Numbered from the stretch's first letter, positions 16,731 to 25,305 are shown. The stretch: DNA of 64,000 nucleotides from Streptomyces lavendulae subsp. lavendulae (GCF_002803845.1 NZ_CP024985.1:1054001-1118000), one strand, 5' to 3'. Made by a program: numbers and translations. Notes: generated by a model from the letters alone, not told the origin.

Positions 16731-17363
16731 TCAGGCGGGCCTGCGGGCGTAGCAGAAGAGGTGTTCCTCGGGGCCCGCGAGGGGATCGGCGGGCCGGAAG
16801 GACGCGGTGTGGTGGCGCAGCACCTCCAGGCCCGCACCGGCGAGCCGCTCCAGGTGCTGTGGCGTGGAGAGGCTGCTGACGGTGACCCGGTGGCCCATCC
16901 ACTCGATGTCGAGGCCGCGGATGTCGCCTGGCACCGTGGCCATCACGAAGTAGCCGCCGGGGGCGACCCAGGACGCCATCCGCTCCAGGGCCGCGGCGAC
17001 CTCGGGCTGGTCCATGACCAGCAGCGGGAAGAAGGAGCACACGGCGTCGTACCCGTGCGGGCCGGGCGGGACGTACGTGCGCACGTCGGCCTGCTCGAAA
17101 CGGGCTCCGGGGACCCGGCCGCGGGCCGCCTCCACCATGGCCGCCGAGACGTCGATCCCGGTGACCTCGCAGCCGGCCCGCACGAGCCGGTCGGCGGTGG
17201 GCCGGCCGGTGCCGCTGCCCACGTCCAGCACCCGCGCCCCGCGGGGCAGACGGGCCGCGAGCCAGTCGAGGGCCTCGATCTGTCCGGGCACCTCACCGAA
17301 AAGCTCCTCGTAGCGCTCCCCCAGCGCGTCGAACACCTCTGCCGCTGACTCGCGTCGGTCCAT
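16731..17363 (-). CDS. Class I SAM-dependent methyltransferase
   Basis: 210 residues. The Rossmann-like methyltransferase core has motif I VLDVGSGTGRPTADRL (about 44-59), an acidic end of strand 2 (EVTGIDVS), motif AQADVR-like FEQADVRTY, and APGGYFVMATV as the post-motif. The N-terminus ESAAEVFDALGERYEELFG is common to small-molecule methyltransferases. The substrate cannot be inferred and no pathway genes adjoin. Confidence 0.85.
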   Translation of the reverse strand: MDRRESAAEVFDALGERYEELFGEVPGQIEALDWLAARLPRGARVLDVGSGTGRPTADRLVRAGCEVTGIDVSAAMVEAARGRVPGARFEQADVRTYVPPGPHGYDAVCSFFPLLVMDQPEVAAALERMASWVAPGGYFVMATVPGDIRGLDIEWMGHRVTVSSLSTPQHLERLAGAGLEVLRHHTASFRPADPLAGPEEHLFCYARRPA

Positions 17364-17445
17364 GACCCCTCCTCGTCCGCTCCCCGGCCCGGGGTGCCAC
17401 CGTACCCAGGGGGCGCGGTGGCCGGCGGCCGGTTCGGCGAGCGGA

Positions 17446-17820
17446 TCAGGCCGAGGCCGGCACCAGGACCACGGCCGTGCCGTAGGCGCACACCTCGGTC
17501 CCGACGTCGGCGGCGTCCGTCACGTCGAAGCGCATCATCAACACCGCGTTCGCACCGCGCGCCTTGGCCTGCTCGATGAGCCGTTCCATGGCCTGGTTGC
17601 GGGTCTGCACGAGGGTCTTGGTGAGGCCCTTGAGCTCACCGCCGATCATGGACTTCAGGCCCGCGCCGATCTGGCTGCCCAGGTGCCGCGAGCGGACGGT
17701 CAGCCCGAACACCTCACCGATGACCTGCTCGACCCGGTAGCCGGGAACGTCGTTGGTGGTCACGACCAGTACACCGGTCTGCTGGGCGCCGGGCCCGCCG
17801 CCGTAGTCTTCGATACCCAT
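17446..17820 (-). CDS. YbjQ/UPF0145-family protein
   Basis: 124 residues from ATG 17820. Characteristic order: VLVVTTNDVPGYRVEQVIGEVFGLTVRS, GLKSMIGGELKGLTKTLVQTRNQAMERLIEQAKARGANAVLMMRFD, then a beta strand ending AYGTAVVLV. Members form pentamers and have been called putative heavy-metal-binding proteins. Their function is unsettled. Monocistronic as far as can be seen. Confidence 0.85.
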   Translation of the reverse strand: MGIEDYGGGPGAQQTGVLVVTTNDVPGYRVEQVIGEVFGLTVRSRHLGSQIGAGLKSMIGGELKGLTKTLVQTRNQAMERLIEQAKARGANAVLMMRFDVTDAADVGTEVCAYGTAVVLVPASA

Positions 17821-17934
17821 GCGCCCCACTCTGGCCCCGCCCCCGGCCACCCGCATCCGCGGCGCGCCGCGCGGGGCCGGGTCACGCGGTGCGCGCCGTC
17901 GGCGTGTTCGCCGCGGCCCGCGCCGTCGGCCGGA

Positions 17935-18255
17935 TCACAGCGAGCCGGCGATGTCCCGCTCCTGCGGCTGCTGCGGAACCGAAGGGGGGCCGCACGAGAC
18001 GCCCCTCGGCCCCGTGCCGTCGCAGGATCCCCGGCAGATCCCGTGTTCCGTCGCCGGTACGACGTCCATCAGGCTGCCGTGCCGGGGGTGCATCTCGTCC
18101 ACGTGCCGGGACAGGACGTCCTTGAAACATTGCGCGCGCCGCAGCTCTCGGCTGTCCATGTAGTGCATACGGCCCACTCCTGACGAAGTCCAGGCGGTGA
18201 TGGCCGTACCCAGCGCAGCGCAGATCAGCCCGATCCACAGGAGGGCGTCTGTCAC
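17935..18255 (-). CDS. Small membrane protein with Cys-rich tail
   Basis: 106 residues from GTG 18255 (GGAAAGGA upstream). One transmembrane helix is near the N-terminus (LLWIGLICAALGTAITAWTS, about 5-24). It is followed by a basic, Cys- and His-containing soluble part and a tail with CRGSCDGTGPRGVSCG. The C-x3-C-x-G-x-G spacing recalls DnaJ-type zinc knuckles but is not exact. It may bind metal. No homologue is recognised. Divergent from the small gene at 18708, across a 452-bp gap. Confidence 0.5.
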   Translation of the reverse strand: MTDALLWIGLICAALGTAITAWTSSGVGRMHYMDSRELRRAQCFKDVLSRHVDEMHPRHGSLMDVVPATEHGICRGSCDGTGPRGVSCGPPSVPQQPQERDIAGSL

Positions 18256-18707
18256 AGCTGTTCCTTTCCATGACGGAGATGGGGGTGCCCGCCACCGGTG
18301 GCTCCCGGTGACACGACGACATAACGCAGCGGCATATGACGAGTTGCGCCCTGTCAGCCGATTGCAGTCATGCGCGCACGGGCCGCGCGGCTCGCCGCGC
18401 GGGTTCCGTGCGCGTGGGGGCGCGCAGGGGAAAGCGAGCGCCGCGGCAGCTGCCGAGTGCGCGTCCTCGACCCGCCCGGCGGCAGGCGCACCGACGGCGG
18501 GCCGCGCGTCCCCGGCCGCGCCCGGCCGTGCGGCCCCGTCTGCCGCCGACCGGAAGAACCGCAGCTCGCACGGGGTATGGACGTCCGGCCCGACGCGCTC
18601 CGCGCATGTGTAGAACCGATAAAAGACAGCGGTCAATCCCGGCCCGCCCCGCCACCCTCACCTACTTGGAGCACATCCTCCCCGGCGCCCGGAGCGTTGG
18701 GTGGACT
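18256..18707. other. Intergenic region with no recognised gene
   Basis: 452 bp between divergent small genes. It is less GC-rich at both ends than in the middle. TAGAACCGATAAAAGACAGC (18609-18628) is an AT-rich patch that may hold the plus-strand promoter. No RNA structure or small gene was recognised. Confidence 0.3.
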
Positions 18708-19016
18708 ATGACAAAAGCAAACCACTCGGCAATTTTTCCGCGGGTGCCGGAAGGCGATGGACACGGCGTCCACGCCGACGGCACGAGGGTGGGGAAATGG
18801 ACCTACACCGCGGTCTCGGCGGGCTGGGCGTTCCACGAGAGCGCGACGTTGCACCACGAGGATCAGGAAGTCGGCCTCCACTACACGTCCGCGATCTTCG
18901 AGGACTTCCTGGATGCCATGAGGACGATCGAGAACGACTTCACCCGACGGTTCCAAGAGGCGGCAGTGGTCGAGCCGTCCGCCTGCGAGCGCTCCGGGCG
19001 GAACTCCCTTGTATGA
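18708..19016 (+). CDS. Small hypothetical protein
   Basis: 102 residues from ATG 18708. The protein is soluble, acidic and aromatic: GKWTYTAVSAGWAFHESATLHHEDQEVGLHYTSAIFEDFLDAMRTIENDF. The pattern suggests an alternating strand region followed by a helix. I do not recognise the family. The stop overlaps the start region of the DUF2637-like gene, indicating translational coupling. Its place in a WhiJ-type neighbourhood suggests a developmental or regulatory accessory. Confidence 0.5.
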   Translation: MTKANHSAIFPRVPEGDGHGVHADGTRVGKWTYTAVSAGWAFHESATLHHEDQEVGLHYTSAIFEDFLDAMRTIENDFTRRFQEAAVVEPSACERSGRNSLV

Positions 19017-19950
19017 GTACGGCCATCACGACGGCAGCGGTTACCACGGCCTGCCGGAAGTCCCCCTGTTCCGCCCCGGGCCGGACACGGAACAGCAGGC
19101 GGCCCTCAGGCAGCCGCTCAACGGGCTGGACGAGGTGAACTACACGTGGGATCCGGCGGAGGAGCTGGCCTACCTCCTCCAGGAAGCCAGGGGAACGAGG
19201 CCTGCGGAGCCGCTCGGCCCGATCGGGCCCGACGAAGCCGGTGACACGGTCGCCGCCGCCGGCCTCGCCACCGGACTGACCCAGGCCGTCTACGGCGGGC
19301 CGCGCCCCGAGACCCCGCACCACGGGCAGACCCCGCACCACGGGCACCGCCGGGTCGCGACGAAGGCACCGAGGACGCCGAGGACGCCGATACTGACCCT
19401 GTTCCGGACAGGCAGCCTGTTCTCCGCCCTGCTGGTCGCGGTCATCGCCGCCGTGGTGAGCGTCTTCAGCGGTCTGGCCATCTCGGACGCCCTGCGTCAG
19501 ACCGCCGGACCGCGCACCGCCCACGACATCGTCATCTGGTGGCCCCTGCTGATCTGCGGACCCTGGATGGTCGCCTCGCTGTCCATCCTCCGGGCCGCCC
19601 TACACCAGCGCCGTGCCATCCACTCCTGGTCCATCGTCCTCTTGTTCTCCACGCTCGCCACCCTCCTGTGCGTGGCCCAGGCACCCCGGACGTTCGCGGC
19701 CCAGGCGGCGGCCACCCTTCCCCCCATCGCGGCACTGGCCTGCTTCCAGCAGCTCGTCCGCCAGATCACCCTCACCCGGCCGCCCCGCCACCCCGCCGCG
19801 CGTCACCGGCAGCGCACCCGGGCGACCGCCCCGCTGCGGCCCCCGGCCACGCCGAGCGGCCCGGGCGCTCCGCTTCCCGACTACCCGGTGGCGGACCACA
19901 AGGCCGGCGGCCGTTCCGCCCCCGGCTACCGGTTCCGCTACGAATCGTGA
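19009..19950 (+). CDS. DUF2637-like multi-pass membrane protein
   Basis: 313 residues. The only in-frame start is TTG 19009, which overlaps the upstream stop. An N-terminal soluble part (1-125) contains the repeat TPHHGQTPHHGH. Four hydrophobic segments (about 137-240) follow: SLFSALLVAVIAAVVSVFSGLAISDA, HDIVIWWPLLICGPWMVASLSI, WSIVLLFSTLATLLCVAQ and TLPPIAALACFQQLVRQITL. The tail is Pro/Arg-rich. This resembles DUF2637 proteins, common in Streptomyces and their plasmids, with unproven links to transfer or development. Confidence 0.65.
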   Translation: MYEYGHHDGSGYHGLPEVPLFRPGPDTEQQAALRQPLNGLDEVNYTWDPAEELAYLLQEARGTRPAEPLGPIGPDEAGDTVAAAGLATGLTQAVYGGPRPETPHHGQTPHHGHRRVATKAPRTPRTPILTLFRTGSLFSALLVAVIAAVVSVFSGLAISDALRQTAGPRTAHDIVIWWPLLICGPWMVASLSILRAALHQRRAIHSWSIVLLFSTLATLLCVAQAPRTFAAQAAATLPPIAALACFQQLVRQITLTRPPRHPAARHRQRTRATAPLRPPATPSGPGAPLPDYPVADHKAGGRSAPGYRFRYES

Positions 19951-20194
19951 GGCAGTCCGCGGCGAGGCCCGCCCGAGCGCGGCGCCGCTAAGGCGCGGCG
20001 CACGGCGGCCGGGCGTCGCCAGCGTCTCGGCCATCGGTCCTTCCCCGGATCCCCACGATCATGATCACTGCCATCTCAGCAACGAAGACCTCGTCCGATA
20101 GGTCACGGGCTGCGCACGGGCTCAGTCCAACGGGTCTGCCGCGCGCGGTGGCCGCGACCCCGTTCGCCCCCGTCCATCGAGAAAGGACAGCATC

Positions 20195-20455
20195 GTGATC
20201 CACGATCTCACCCGCGCCGAGCGACTCCGCTACCAGCGGAAGCAGGATGCCGCGTACGAGGCAGGTGAGGCGGCCGTCAGCAACCTCAAGGCCGCACTGG
20301 CACTCGCCGGCCTGGTCCTTCCCTCGCTCAGCAACGACGGACCGGTGGGCTGCCGCGGCCTCGTCCGGCTCGGGGGGTGCAGCACGGAGCTGGCCAACCG
20401 GCTCGCCGAGGTCATCGCGGCCGGGGCCCGTGCCCTGCGGGACCAGCAGGGGTGA
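20195..20455 (+). CDS. Small hypothetical protein
   Basis: 86 residues from GTG 20195 (GAAAGGA upstream). It is largely helical: LTRAERLRYQRKQDAAYEAGEAAVSNLKAALALAGLVLPSL, then a Gly/Cys turn GCRGLVRLGGCSTELANRLAEVIAAGA. The two Cys in CRGLVRLGGC could pair or bind metal. No family is recognised. It lies upstream of the WhiJ-type regulator within a set of small proteins. Confidence 0.5.
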   Translation: MIHDLTRAERLRYQRKQDAAYEAGEAAVSNLKAALALAGLVLPSLSNDGPVGCRGLVRLGGCSTELANRLAEVIAAGARALRDQQG

Positions 20456-20501
20456 ACCCCGGCTGATCCCCGTACGTCCGGTCGGCCTCCCGAGCCACGC
20501 C

Positions 20502-20567
20502 GTGCCCGCGGAGGCACGCCGCCGCTTCATCGACACAAGTGACAGACTCGCGGAGGTTCTCGCATGA
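20502..20567 (+). CDS. Possible 21-residue peptide coupled to the next gene
   Basis: GTG 20502 opens MPAEARRRFIDTSDRLAEVLA, whose TGA overlaps the ATG of the next gene (ATGA at 20564-20567). Codon bias fits the window. No clear ribosome site is seen. It may be a real coupling peptide or only an open frame in the leader. Confidence 0.2.
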   Translation: MPAEARRRFIDTSDRLAEVLA

Positions 20568-20875
20568 ACGCGTGGCACCCCTTTTCCCACATCCCGTGGG
20601 TATCCCGGAGGAGGCTCGACCCCTACCGGTTCCCGGGCATGCGGGGGTTGCCGGACTCGGGGCAATCCCATGCCCCTGACCCGTTACCCGGCTCCGGGCG
20701 CCCTGCGGGCGGCCCGGGTCCCGAGGAGCGGCGGCGCCGCGAACTGTACGCCTGCCTGAACGAGGCGGGCATCCGGCCGCGCGCCGCCGACCTCCGTGCC
20801 ATCGAAGTGCTCTCCTCGGTCGACGACGTCACCCACGCGGCCATCCGCCGGTGGATCTCTTCCAGCACCTCCTGA
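20564..20875 (+). CDS. Small hypothetical protein
   Basis: 103 residues from ATG 20564. A Pro/Gly-rich N-terminal half is followed by a helical half: EERRRRELYACLNEAGIRPRAADLRAIEVLSSVDDVTHAAIRRWISS. The C-terminal part looks like a small DNA- or protein-binding helical domain but matches nothing I know. Its stop is 259 bp before the WhiJ-type regulator start. Confidence 0.45.
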   Translation: MNAWHPFSHIPWVSRRRLDPYRFPGMRGLPDSGQSHAPDPLPGSGRPAGGPGPEERRRRELYACLNEAGIRPRAADLRAIEVLSSVDDVTHAAIRRWISSSTS

Positions 20876-21134
20876 CATCCCGCCGCGGCACGTGCCCCGC
20901 AGCACGGCTGCGGGGCGGACGCCACGGCGACACCGTGTTCGCGCCACCCCCCGCCACCCCCCGCCACCGCATTACCGGAAAAGACGGACGCGCACCTCCC
21001 CCTGTAGTCCGAACAGGTGGTGTCGCCGTGCGGATGCGCTCTACGCCTGGCCGGTTATGCAGAATTCGTTTGCCGATTATCGGCCGTGGGGCGACGGGGC
21101 CCGCGTGAGGTCCTTGAGCTGGAGGTGCCCGCCG

Positions 21135-22082
21135 GTGACGGCGAACGGAAGTCCCACGGTCAGAAGGCGCCGCCTCGGCGCCGAACTGCGCCAGCTCCGC
21201 CGGGCGGCAGGAATGACGTCCGTGCAGGTGGCGAAACACCTGCTCGTGTCCCAGCCCAAGATCAGTCTCATCGAGACCGGCCGCCGCCCCATCAATCCCC
21301 GTGATGTGCGCGATCTGTGCCGGCTCTACGGAGTCACCGACGTAGGGGTCGTCGACTCGCTGATGCGCATGGCGCGGGAATCGGCCCGGCAGGGCTGGTG
21401 GGTCGCCTGCGGGGACGTCCCCTACGGCGTGTACATCGGGCTGGAGACGGAGGCCACCGCCATCCACTCCTACGAGCCGCTGGTGGTCCCCGGGCTGCTC
21501 CAGACCCGCGCCTACGCGGCCGCGATCATCGCGGCGACGGTCCCCTGCCCCCCGACCGATCAGGCCGCGGTCCGTCTGGACGTGCGGCTGCGGCGCCAGC
21601 ACCGCGCCCATCACCCCGCCCGGCCGCTGCGGTTATGGACGGTCCTGGACGAATCCGTGCTGCACCGCACCATCGGCAACCGCGAGGTCATGCGCGAACA
21701 GCTGGAGCACCTCAACGCCCTCGGCGCACAGCCGCACATCACCGTGCAGGTCCTCCCGCACGGCGCGGGAGCCCACCCGGGCCTCACGGGACAGTTCTCC
21801 ACCCTCACGTTCCCCGGCACCGACGCGGGGGTCGTCTATCTGGAGCGCTTCACCGGCGACCTCTACGTGGAGAAACACTCCGACCAGCGCATGTACCACA
21901 TCATGTACGACCATCTCCAGGCACAGGCGCTCAGCCCTTCCGAGACACGGCACTTCATCAACGACGTGATCAAGATGTACGGCGACGCACCGGACACCGG
22001 GGAACACCGTGAGCAGGCCGCGGATCACGCCGAAAATTGGGCGAATCGGGCTATCGGGCGGTGCGTCGCGGAAGCCTCGTGA
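21135..22082 (+). CDS. WhiJ-type HTH regulator with DUF5753 domain
   Basis: 315 residues from GTG 21135, preceded by GGAGG at 9-nt spacing. The XRE-type HTH (about 8-70) is RRRRLGAELRQLRRAAGMTSVQVAKHLLVSQPKISLIETGRR. The DUF5753 effector domain (about 100-290) includes LETEATAIHSYEPLVVPGLLQTRAYAAAI and VYLERFTGDLYVEKHSDQ. These regulators are abundant in Streptomyces and act in development and antibiotic control, usually with small partner proteins. Leu codon TTA at 21633-21635 makes translation dependent on the bldA tRNA. Confidence 0.9.
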   Translation: MTANGSPTVRRRRLGAELRQLRRAAGMTSVQVAKHLLVSQPKISLIETGRRPINPRDVRDLCRLYGVTDVGVVDSLMRMARESARQGWWVACGDVPYGVYIGLETEATAIHSYEPLVVPGLLQTRAYAAAIIAATVPCPPTDQAAVRLDVRLRRQHRAHHPARPLRLWTVLDESVLHRTIGNREVMREQLEHLNALGAQPHITVQVLPHGAGAHPGLTGQFSTLTFPGTDAGVVYLERFTGDLYVEKHSDQRMYHIMYDHLQAQALSPSETRHFINDVIKMYGDAPDTGEHREQAADHAENWANRAIGRCVAEAS

Positions 22083-22177
22083 CGCACCGCCTTCATAGTC
22101 GTCCCTGGCAGCCGCCAGGTTGCCGCCCCGGCCGCGCCGCGCGGGCCGGGCGGAAGTCTTCGTAGAGGAGTCGGCTC

Positions 22178-22720
22178 ATGCTGAAGCCCACCAGGATCGT
22201 CCTCGCCCTCTCCGCCGGAAGCCTGGTGCTCGGCCTTGCGGGTGCGGGTGCGGCCGTCGCGGACCAGGGTCCGATGGACGACGGTCCGGCGCGCGTGCAG
22301 CCGGCCGACGACGAGCCCCAGTACGACCAGCCCGGCGTCTACCCCAAGCCCAGGCACGCCCTGGGCAAGGTCGTCTCGCGCGGACCGCTCAAGGTCCGCA
22401 GCCACCCGAGCACGCACGCGAAGGTCGTCGGCAAGGTCCACCCGCACGAGAAGCTCGCCATCGAGTGCAAGAAGCGCGGCGAGCGGGTCGACGGCAACAA
22501 CATCTGGTACCTGCTGGACCAGCGCAAGGACGGCAAGGAGCCCCTGGACGGCTCCGGCCGTCCCGCGGACGGCATGGAGGACGGCACCGAGGACGGCATG
22601 GACGAGGGCGCCGAGGGCAGCGACGGCATGCAGCTGCGCAAGGACCGCGTGGAGTACAAGGAGGCCTGGGTCTCGGCCCGTTACGTCAAGGACATCACCC
22701 CCGTGAAGTGGTGCCGCTGA
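22178..22720 (+). CDS. Secreted SH3-domain protein
   Basis: 180 residues from ATG 22178 (GAGGAG upstream). The signal peptide is MLKPTRIVLALSAGSLVLGLAGAGAAVA. A bacterial SH3 domain (about 60-165) starts GKVVSRGPLKVRSHPSTHAKVVGKVHPHEKLAIECKKRG and ends EAWVSARYVKDI. It is interrupted near residue 105-145 by an acidic Gly/Met-rich insert with repeats of DGMEDGTEDGMDEG, perhaps a calcium- or metal-binding loop. SH3b domains bind cell-wall peptides. The role is otherwise unknown. Confidence 0.8.
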   Translation: MLKPTRIVLALSAGSLVLGLAGAGAAVADQGPMDDGPARVQPADDEPQYDQPGVYPKPRHALGKVVSRGPLKVRSHPSTHAKVVGKVHPHEKLAIECKKRGERVDGNNIWYLLDQRKDGKEPLDGSGRPADGMEDGTEDGMDEGAEGSDGMQLRKDRVEYKEAWVSARYVKDITPVKWCR

Positions 22721-22729
22721 CCTTCCCGG

Positions 22730-23080
22730 TCACTCCGCAGGGCGTACGGTACGGGGCCCCGCGCACTCGGCGCCGTACGCCCGCACCCGTTCCCGCAGTC
22801 CCCGGTCCGCCGTGACCACCAGGCAGGGCCGCCCGGCGGCGGCCGCGACCAGCTCCACGATCCGGTCGTCGCCGCTCCCGGGCGCCGCCTCGACCCGTAC
22901 TCCGGGTACGGACGCGACGCCGCGGGCGGCCCCCTCGACCACGAGGACGATCTCCTCGCCCGCCCCGCGCAGCGCGAGCCGGTCGCGGAGCCGCTCCGCG
23001 GCCCCGCGCCGGTCCCGCCACCAGCCGTCGGGCACGGACCCCACGACGTTGGCGGCGTCCACGATCAGCAGGGGCTCCAC
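22730..23080 (-). CDS. NYN/PIN-like domain protein, last gene of RNA-repair operon
   Basis: 116 residues from GTG 23080, five bp after the kinase-phosphatase stop. NYN (PIN-like) features: LLIVDAANVVGSVPDGWWRDR with the first acidic residue, GSGDDRIVELVAAAAGRPCLVVTADRGLRERVRAYG with the distal acidic cluster. NYN proteins are metal-dependent ribonucleases. The placement after an RNA ligase and an end-healing enzyme suggests that it trims or cuts RNA in the same pathway. Activity here is inference. Confidence 0.75.
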   Translation of the reverse strand: MEPLLIVDAANVVGSVPDGWWRDRRGAAERLRDRLALRGAGEEIVLVVEGAARGVASVPGVRVEAAPGSGDDRIVELVAAAAGRPCLVVTADRGLRERVRAYGAECAGPRTVRPAE

Positions 23081-23085
23081 GACGC

Positions 23086-24021
23086 TCAGAAGTCCCCGTA
23101 GTTGACCTGCCAGGTGGGCAGACCCATCCGGCGCCAGACCGCGACCACCCGGTCGCGATCGTCGAGGGAGACGCGGACGGCGTAGCGGTGGCGCACGTGC
23201 GCGTCGAAGAGTTCGGCCTTCACCACGTCGTCGCGGCGCTGGTCCCCGGAGGCGCGCATCCACAGCTCGTCGTAGGGCACCTCGTGCCGGGCCAGCCACT
23301 CCTGCGTCTGCGCGCGGTGGTCCTCGCTGCGCCCGGAGAGCAGGACGACGGTGTCGTTCCCGGCCCGCTTGAAGGCGTCCAGCGCGTACCGCACCGGCTC
23401 GTTGAGCAGGTCGAGGCCGCAGCGCGTGAAGTCGTAGACGTGGCGGTCGCCGGTCAGCGCGAGCGTTCCGTCGATGTCGCACATCACGGCGGCGGGCAGC
23501 GCCGGGTCGGCCACGTACGGTGCGACCGGCGGCTGGTCGTTGAGCCACTCGGCGGTGAGCCGCCAGCCGCCCTTGCGGGAGCGCTGGTGCTTGTCCGCGA
23601 GGATGCGGATGATCTCCTCGCCGACCTGCCGCTCCCGGGCGGCGTCCCTGGCCACGCACTCCTCGACGGACACGTCGGTGAAGTCGTGCACGACGAAGGT
23701 GGCGCGCCCCGCGACCGCGGCCTTGAGGCGCTTGGGGATGTGGGGCGTCAGGTGCGTGTTGTCGACGACCACGTCGAACCCGTCCTCGACGGCCGCGATC
23801 ACCGCGGCGTCCTGGACGGCCAGGACGGTCTGCTCGTGCTTGTACGAGCGGCCGCGCTCGGGGTCGGGGAGGTCGAGCATGGCGCGCAGGTCGTCGAGGT
23901 TGACGCGGCGCATGCGCCCGCCTGACTCCGCCTGGAGGGCGCGCGCGGCGGTCGTCTTGCCCGAGGCCGGCAATCCCGTCATGACGTGGACCACGGGGGT
24001 TGCGGGCTGTTCTTCGGACAC
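23086..24021 (-). CDS. Polynucleotide 5'-kinase / 3'-phosphatase (T4 Pnkp-like)
   Basis: 311 residues. The N-terminal P-loop kinase has Walker A GLPASGKTT (16-24) and NTHLTPHI (lid/substrate region). The C-terminal HAD phosphatase has nucleophile motif CDIDGTLAL (about 175-183) and LLSGRSEDHR. The domain order, kinase then HAD phosphatase, matches T4 Pnkp. It heals RNA ends by removing 2',3'-cyclic or 3'-phosphate and adding 5'-phosphate, making substrates for the ligase encoded 3 bp upstream. Confidence 0.93.
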   Translation of the reverse strand: MSEEQPATPVVHVMTGLPASGKTTAARALQAESGGRMRRVNLDDLRAMLDLPDPERGRSYKHEQTVLAVQDAAVIAAVEDGFDVVVDNTHLTPHIPKRLKAAVAGRATFVVHDFTDVSVEECVARDAARERQVGEEIIRILADKHQRSRKGGWRLTAEWLNDQPPVAPYVADPALPAAVMCDIDGTLALTGDRHVYDFTRCGLDLLNEPVRYALDAFKRAGNDTVVLLSGRSEDHRAQTQEWLARHEVPYDELWMRASGDQRRDDVVKAELFDAHVRHRYAVRVSLDDRDRVVAVWRRMGLPTWQVNYGDF

Positions 24022-24024
24022 CGG

Positions 24025-25233
24025 TCAGTTCTCCTCGTCGGTGGTGTAGGGGTCGGAGGTCTCGGGCCGGACGGCCCGCCAGGAGACGAGTTCCGTGCTG
24101 CGGCCGTCGAGCCTCAGGAAGAGGGCGGGGCGCACCGAGGGGTCGGGGACCTCCCGTACGGCGCGGGCGAAGGCGCCGCGGTCGCCGGCCAGGTGGGCCA
24201 GGGCGGCGAAGGCCGCGTCGATCTCCCGCTCGCGGCGGGCCGCCTCCTCGTCCAGGCGCTCGATCACGGAGCGCACCCATGCGTCGAACTCGTCGGGGAC
24301 CTGCTGCAGGAGCTCGTCGAGCGGCTTTCCGCCGTATTCCTCGATGTCCGCGACGGTGCAGTTCAGGCCCTGGGCGAGCTGCTTGGCGGGCAGGCCGGCG
24401 AAGCGCTGGACGCCGTGGCTGCGCCAGATGTCCCGCTCGGTGACGCGGGTGAGCAGCCGGTGGAGGCGTACGTACTCGCCGAGCTTGGCCTTGGCGCGGA
24501 CGCCGGAGGCGAAGCGCAGGACGAAGCCCTCGGCGTCGGTCCCGGTCGCCGGGTCTCCGCCGGGGAGGGTGTTGGACTCGGCGAGCGCGAGGAGTTCGGC
24601 GAGCGGCATGGCGGGCCAGACGGTGACGACCGAGCCGATGCCCTGCCAGTGCGCGGCCGCCTCGGCGAGCGGCACCTCGGTGCCGTCCGGGCCGAAGGCC
24701 GCGAGGAGGACGAGGTCCCGCCGGTCGCCGTAGTCGACGACGATGCGGTTCTGCGGGTAGAGGATCTCGGCGAGGTAGGTCACGCCGGGCACGAGGGCCG
24801 TGGTGTCCCGGGTGTCGAGGCGGCGCTGTCCCCAGGTGGCCTGGGCGCTGATGAAGGAGCCCTTGGAGGCGACCCGCCAGTGGTCCGCGTAGTGGAAGAC
24901 CACGGCGAGGCTGCCGTCGACCTTGTCGTACACCTCGAACGGCTCGTCGGGCAGGGCGGGCGCGTAGGGCCGGCCCTGCTCGTGCTCGCCGACGTTGAAG
25001 AACTTCGGCAGGGGCAGGGCGACGACGGCCCCGGTGGCGTCGTCGGCGACGAGGCCGCGGCAGCGCGTGGTGACCGTGTTCCATATCTGCTCGTACTGCG
25101 CGGTGCGCGTGTACGTGTAGATGGACAGCGGCAGTTCGGGGTGCGGCTTGCGGGTCACGTGCCCGGCGTCGATGGCCGCCGCCAGTTCCTGGGCGGGCAG
25201 CAGGTCGTGCAGAGTCAGGCGGTCCTGGCTCAT
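24025..25233 (-). CDS. RNA ligase, T4 Rnl1 (RnlA) type
   Basis: 402 residues. Covalent nucleotidyltransferase with PKFFN (76-80) before motif I YDKVDGSLAV, where Lys104 should form the AMP adduct. Motif IIIa is around TYLAEILYP, motif IV is EGFVLRF (about 265) and motif V is VRAKAKLGEYVRLH. Length and KFFN resemble T4 Rnl1 more than Rnl2. It seals 3'-OH and 5'-phosphate RNA ends. First gene of a tight trio with the kinase-phosphatase and NYN genes. A CATAAT box (25299-25304, minus strand) may be its own promoter. Confidence 0.93.
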   Translation of the reverse strand: MSQDRLTLHDLLPAQELAAAIDAGHVTRKPHPELPLSIYTYTRTAQYEQIWNTVTTRCRGLVADDATGAVVALPLPKFFNVGEHEQGRPYAPALPDEPFEVYDKVDGSLAVVFHYADHWRVASKGSFISAQATWGQRRLDTRDTTALVPGVTYLAEILYPQNRIVVDYGDRRDLVLLAAFGPDGTEVPLAEAAAHWQGIGSVVTVWPAMPLAELLALAESNTLPGGDPATGTDAEGFVLRFASGVRAKAKLGEYVRLHRLLTRVTERDIWRSHGVQRFAGLPAKQLAQGLNCTVADIEEYGGKPLDELLQQVPDEFDAWVRSVIERLDEEAARREREIDAAFAALAHLAGDRGAFARAVREVPDPSVRPALFLRLDGRSTELVSWRAVRPETSDPYTTDEEN

Positions 25234-25305
25234 GGGGTTCCTCCCGGTTCGAGATGGTCCATTCTCACGTGCGGGAGGGGTGGGCCGGTAATCAATTATG
25301 ACTGG

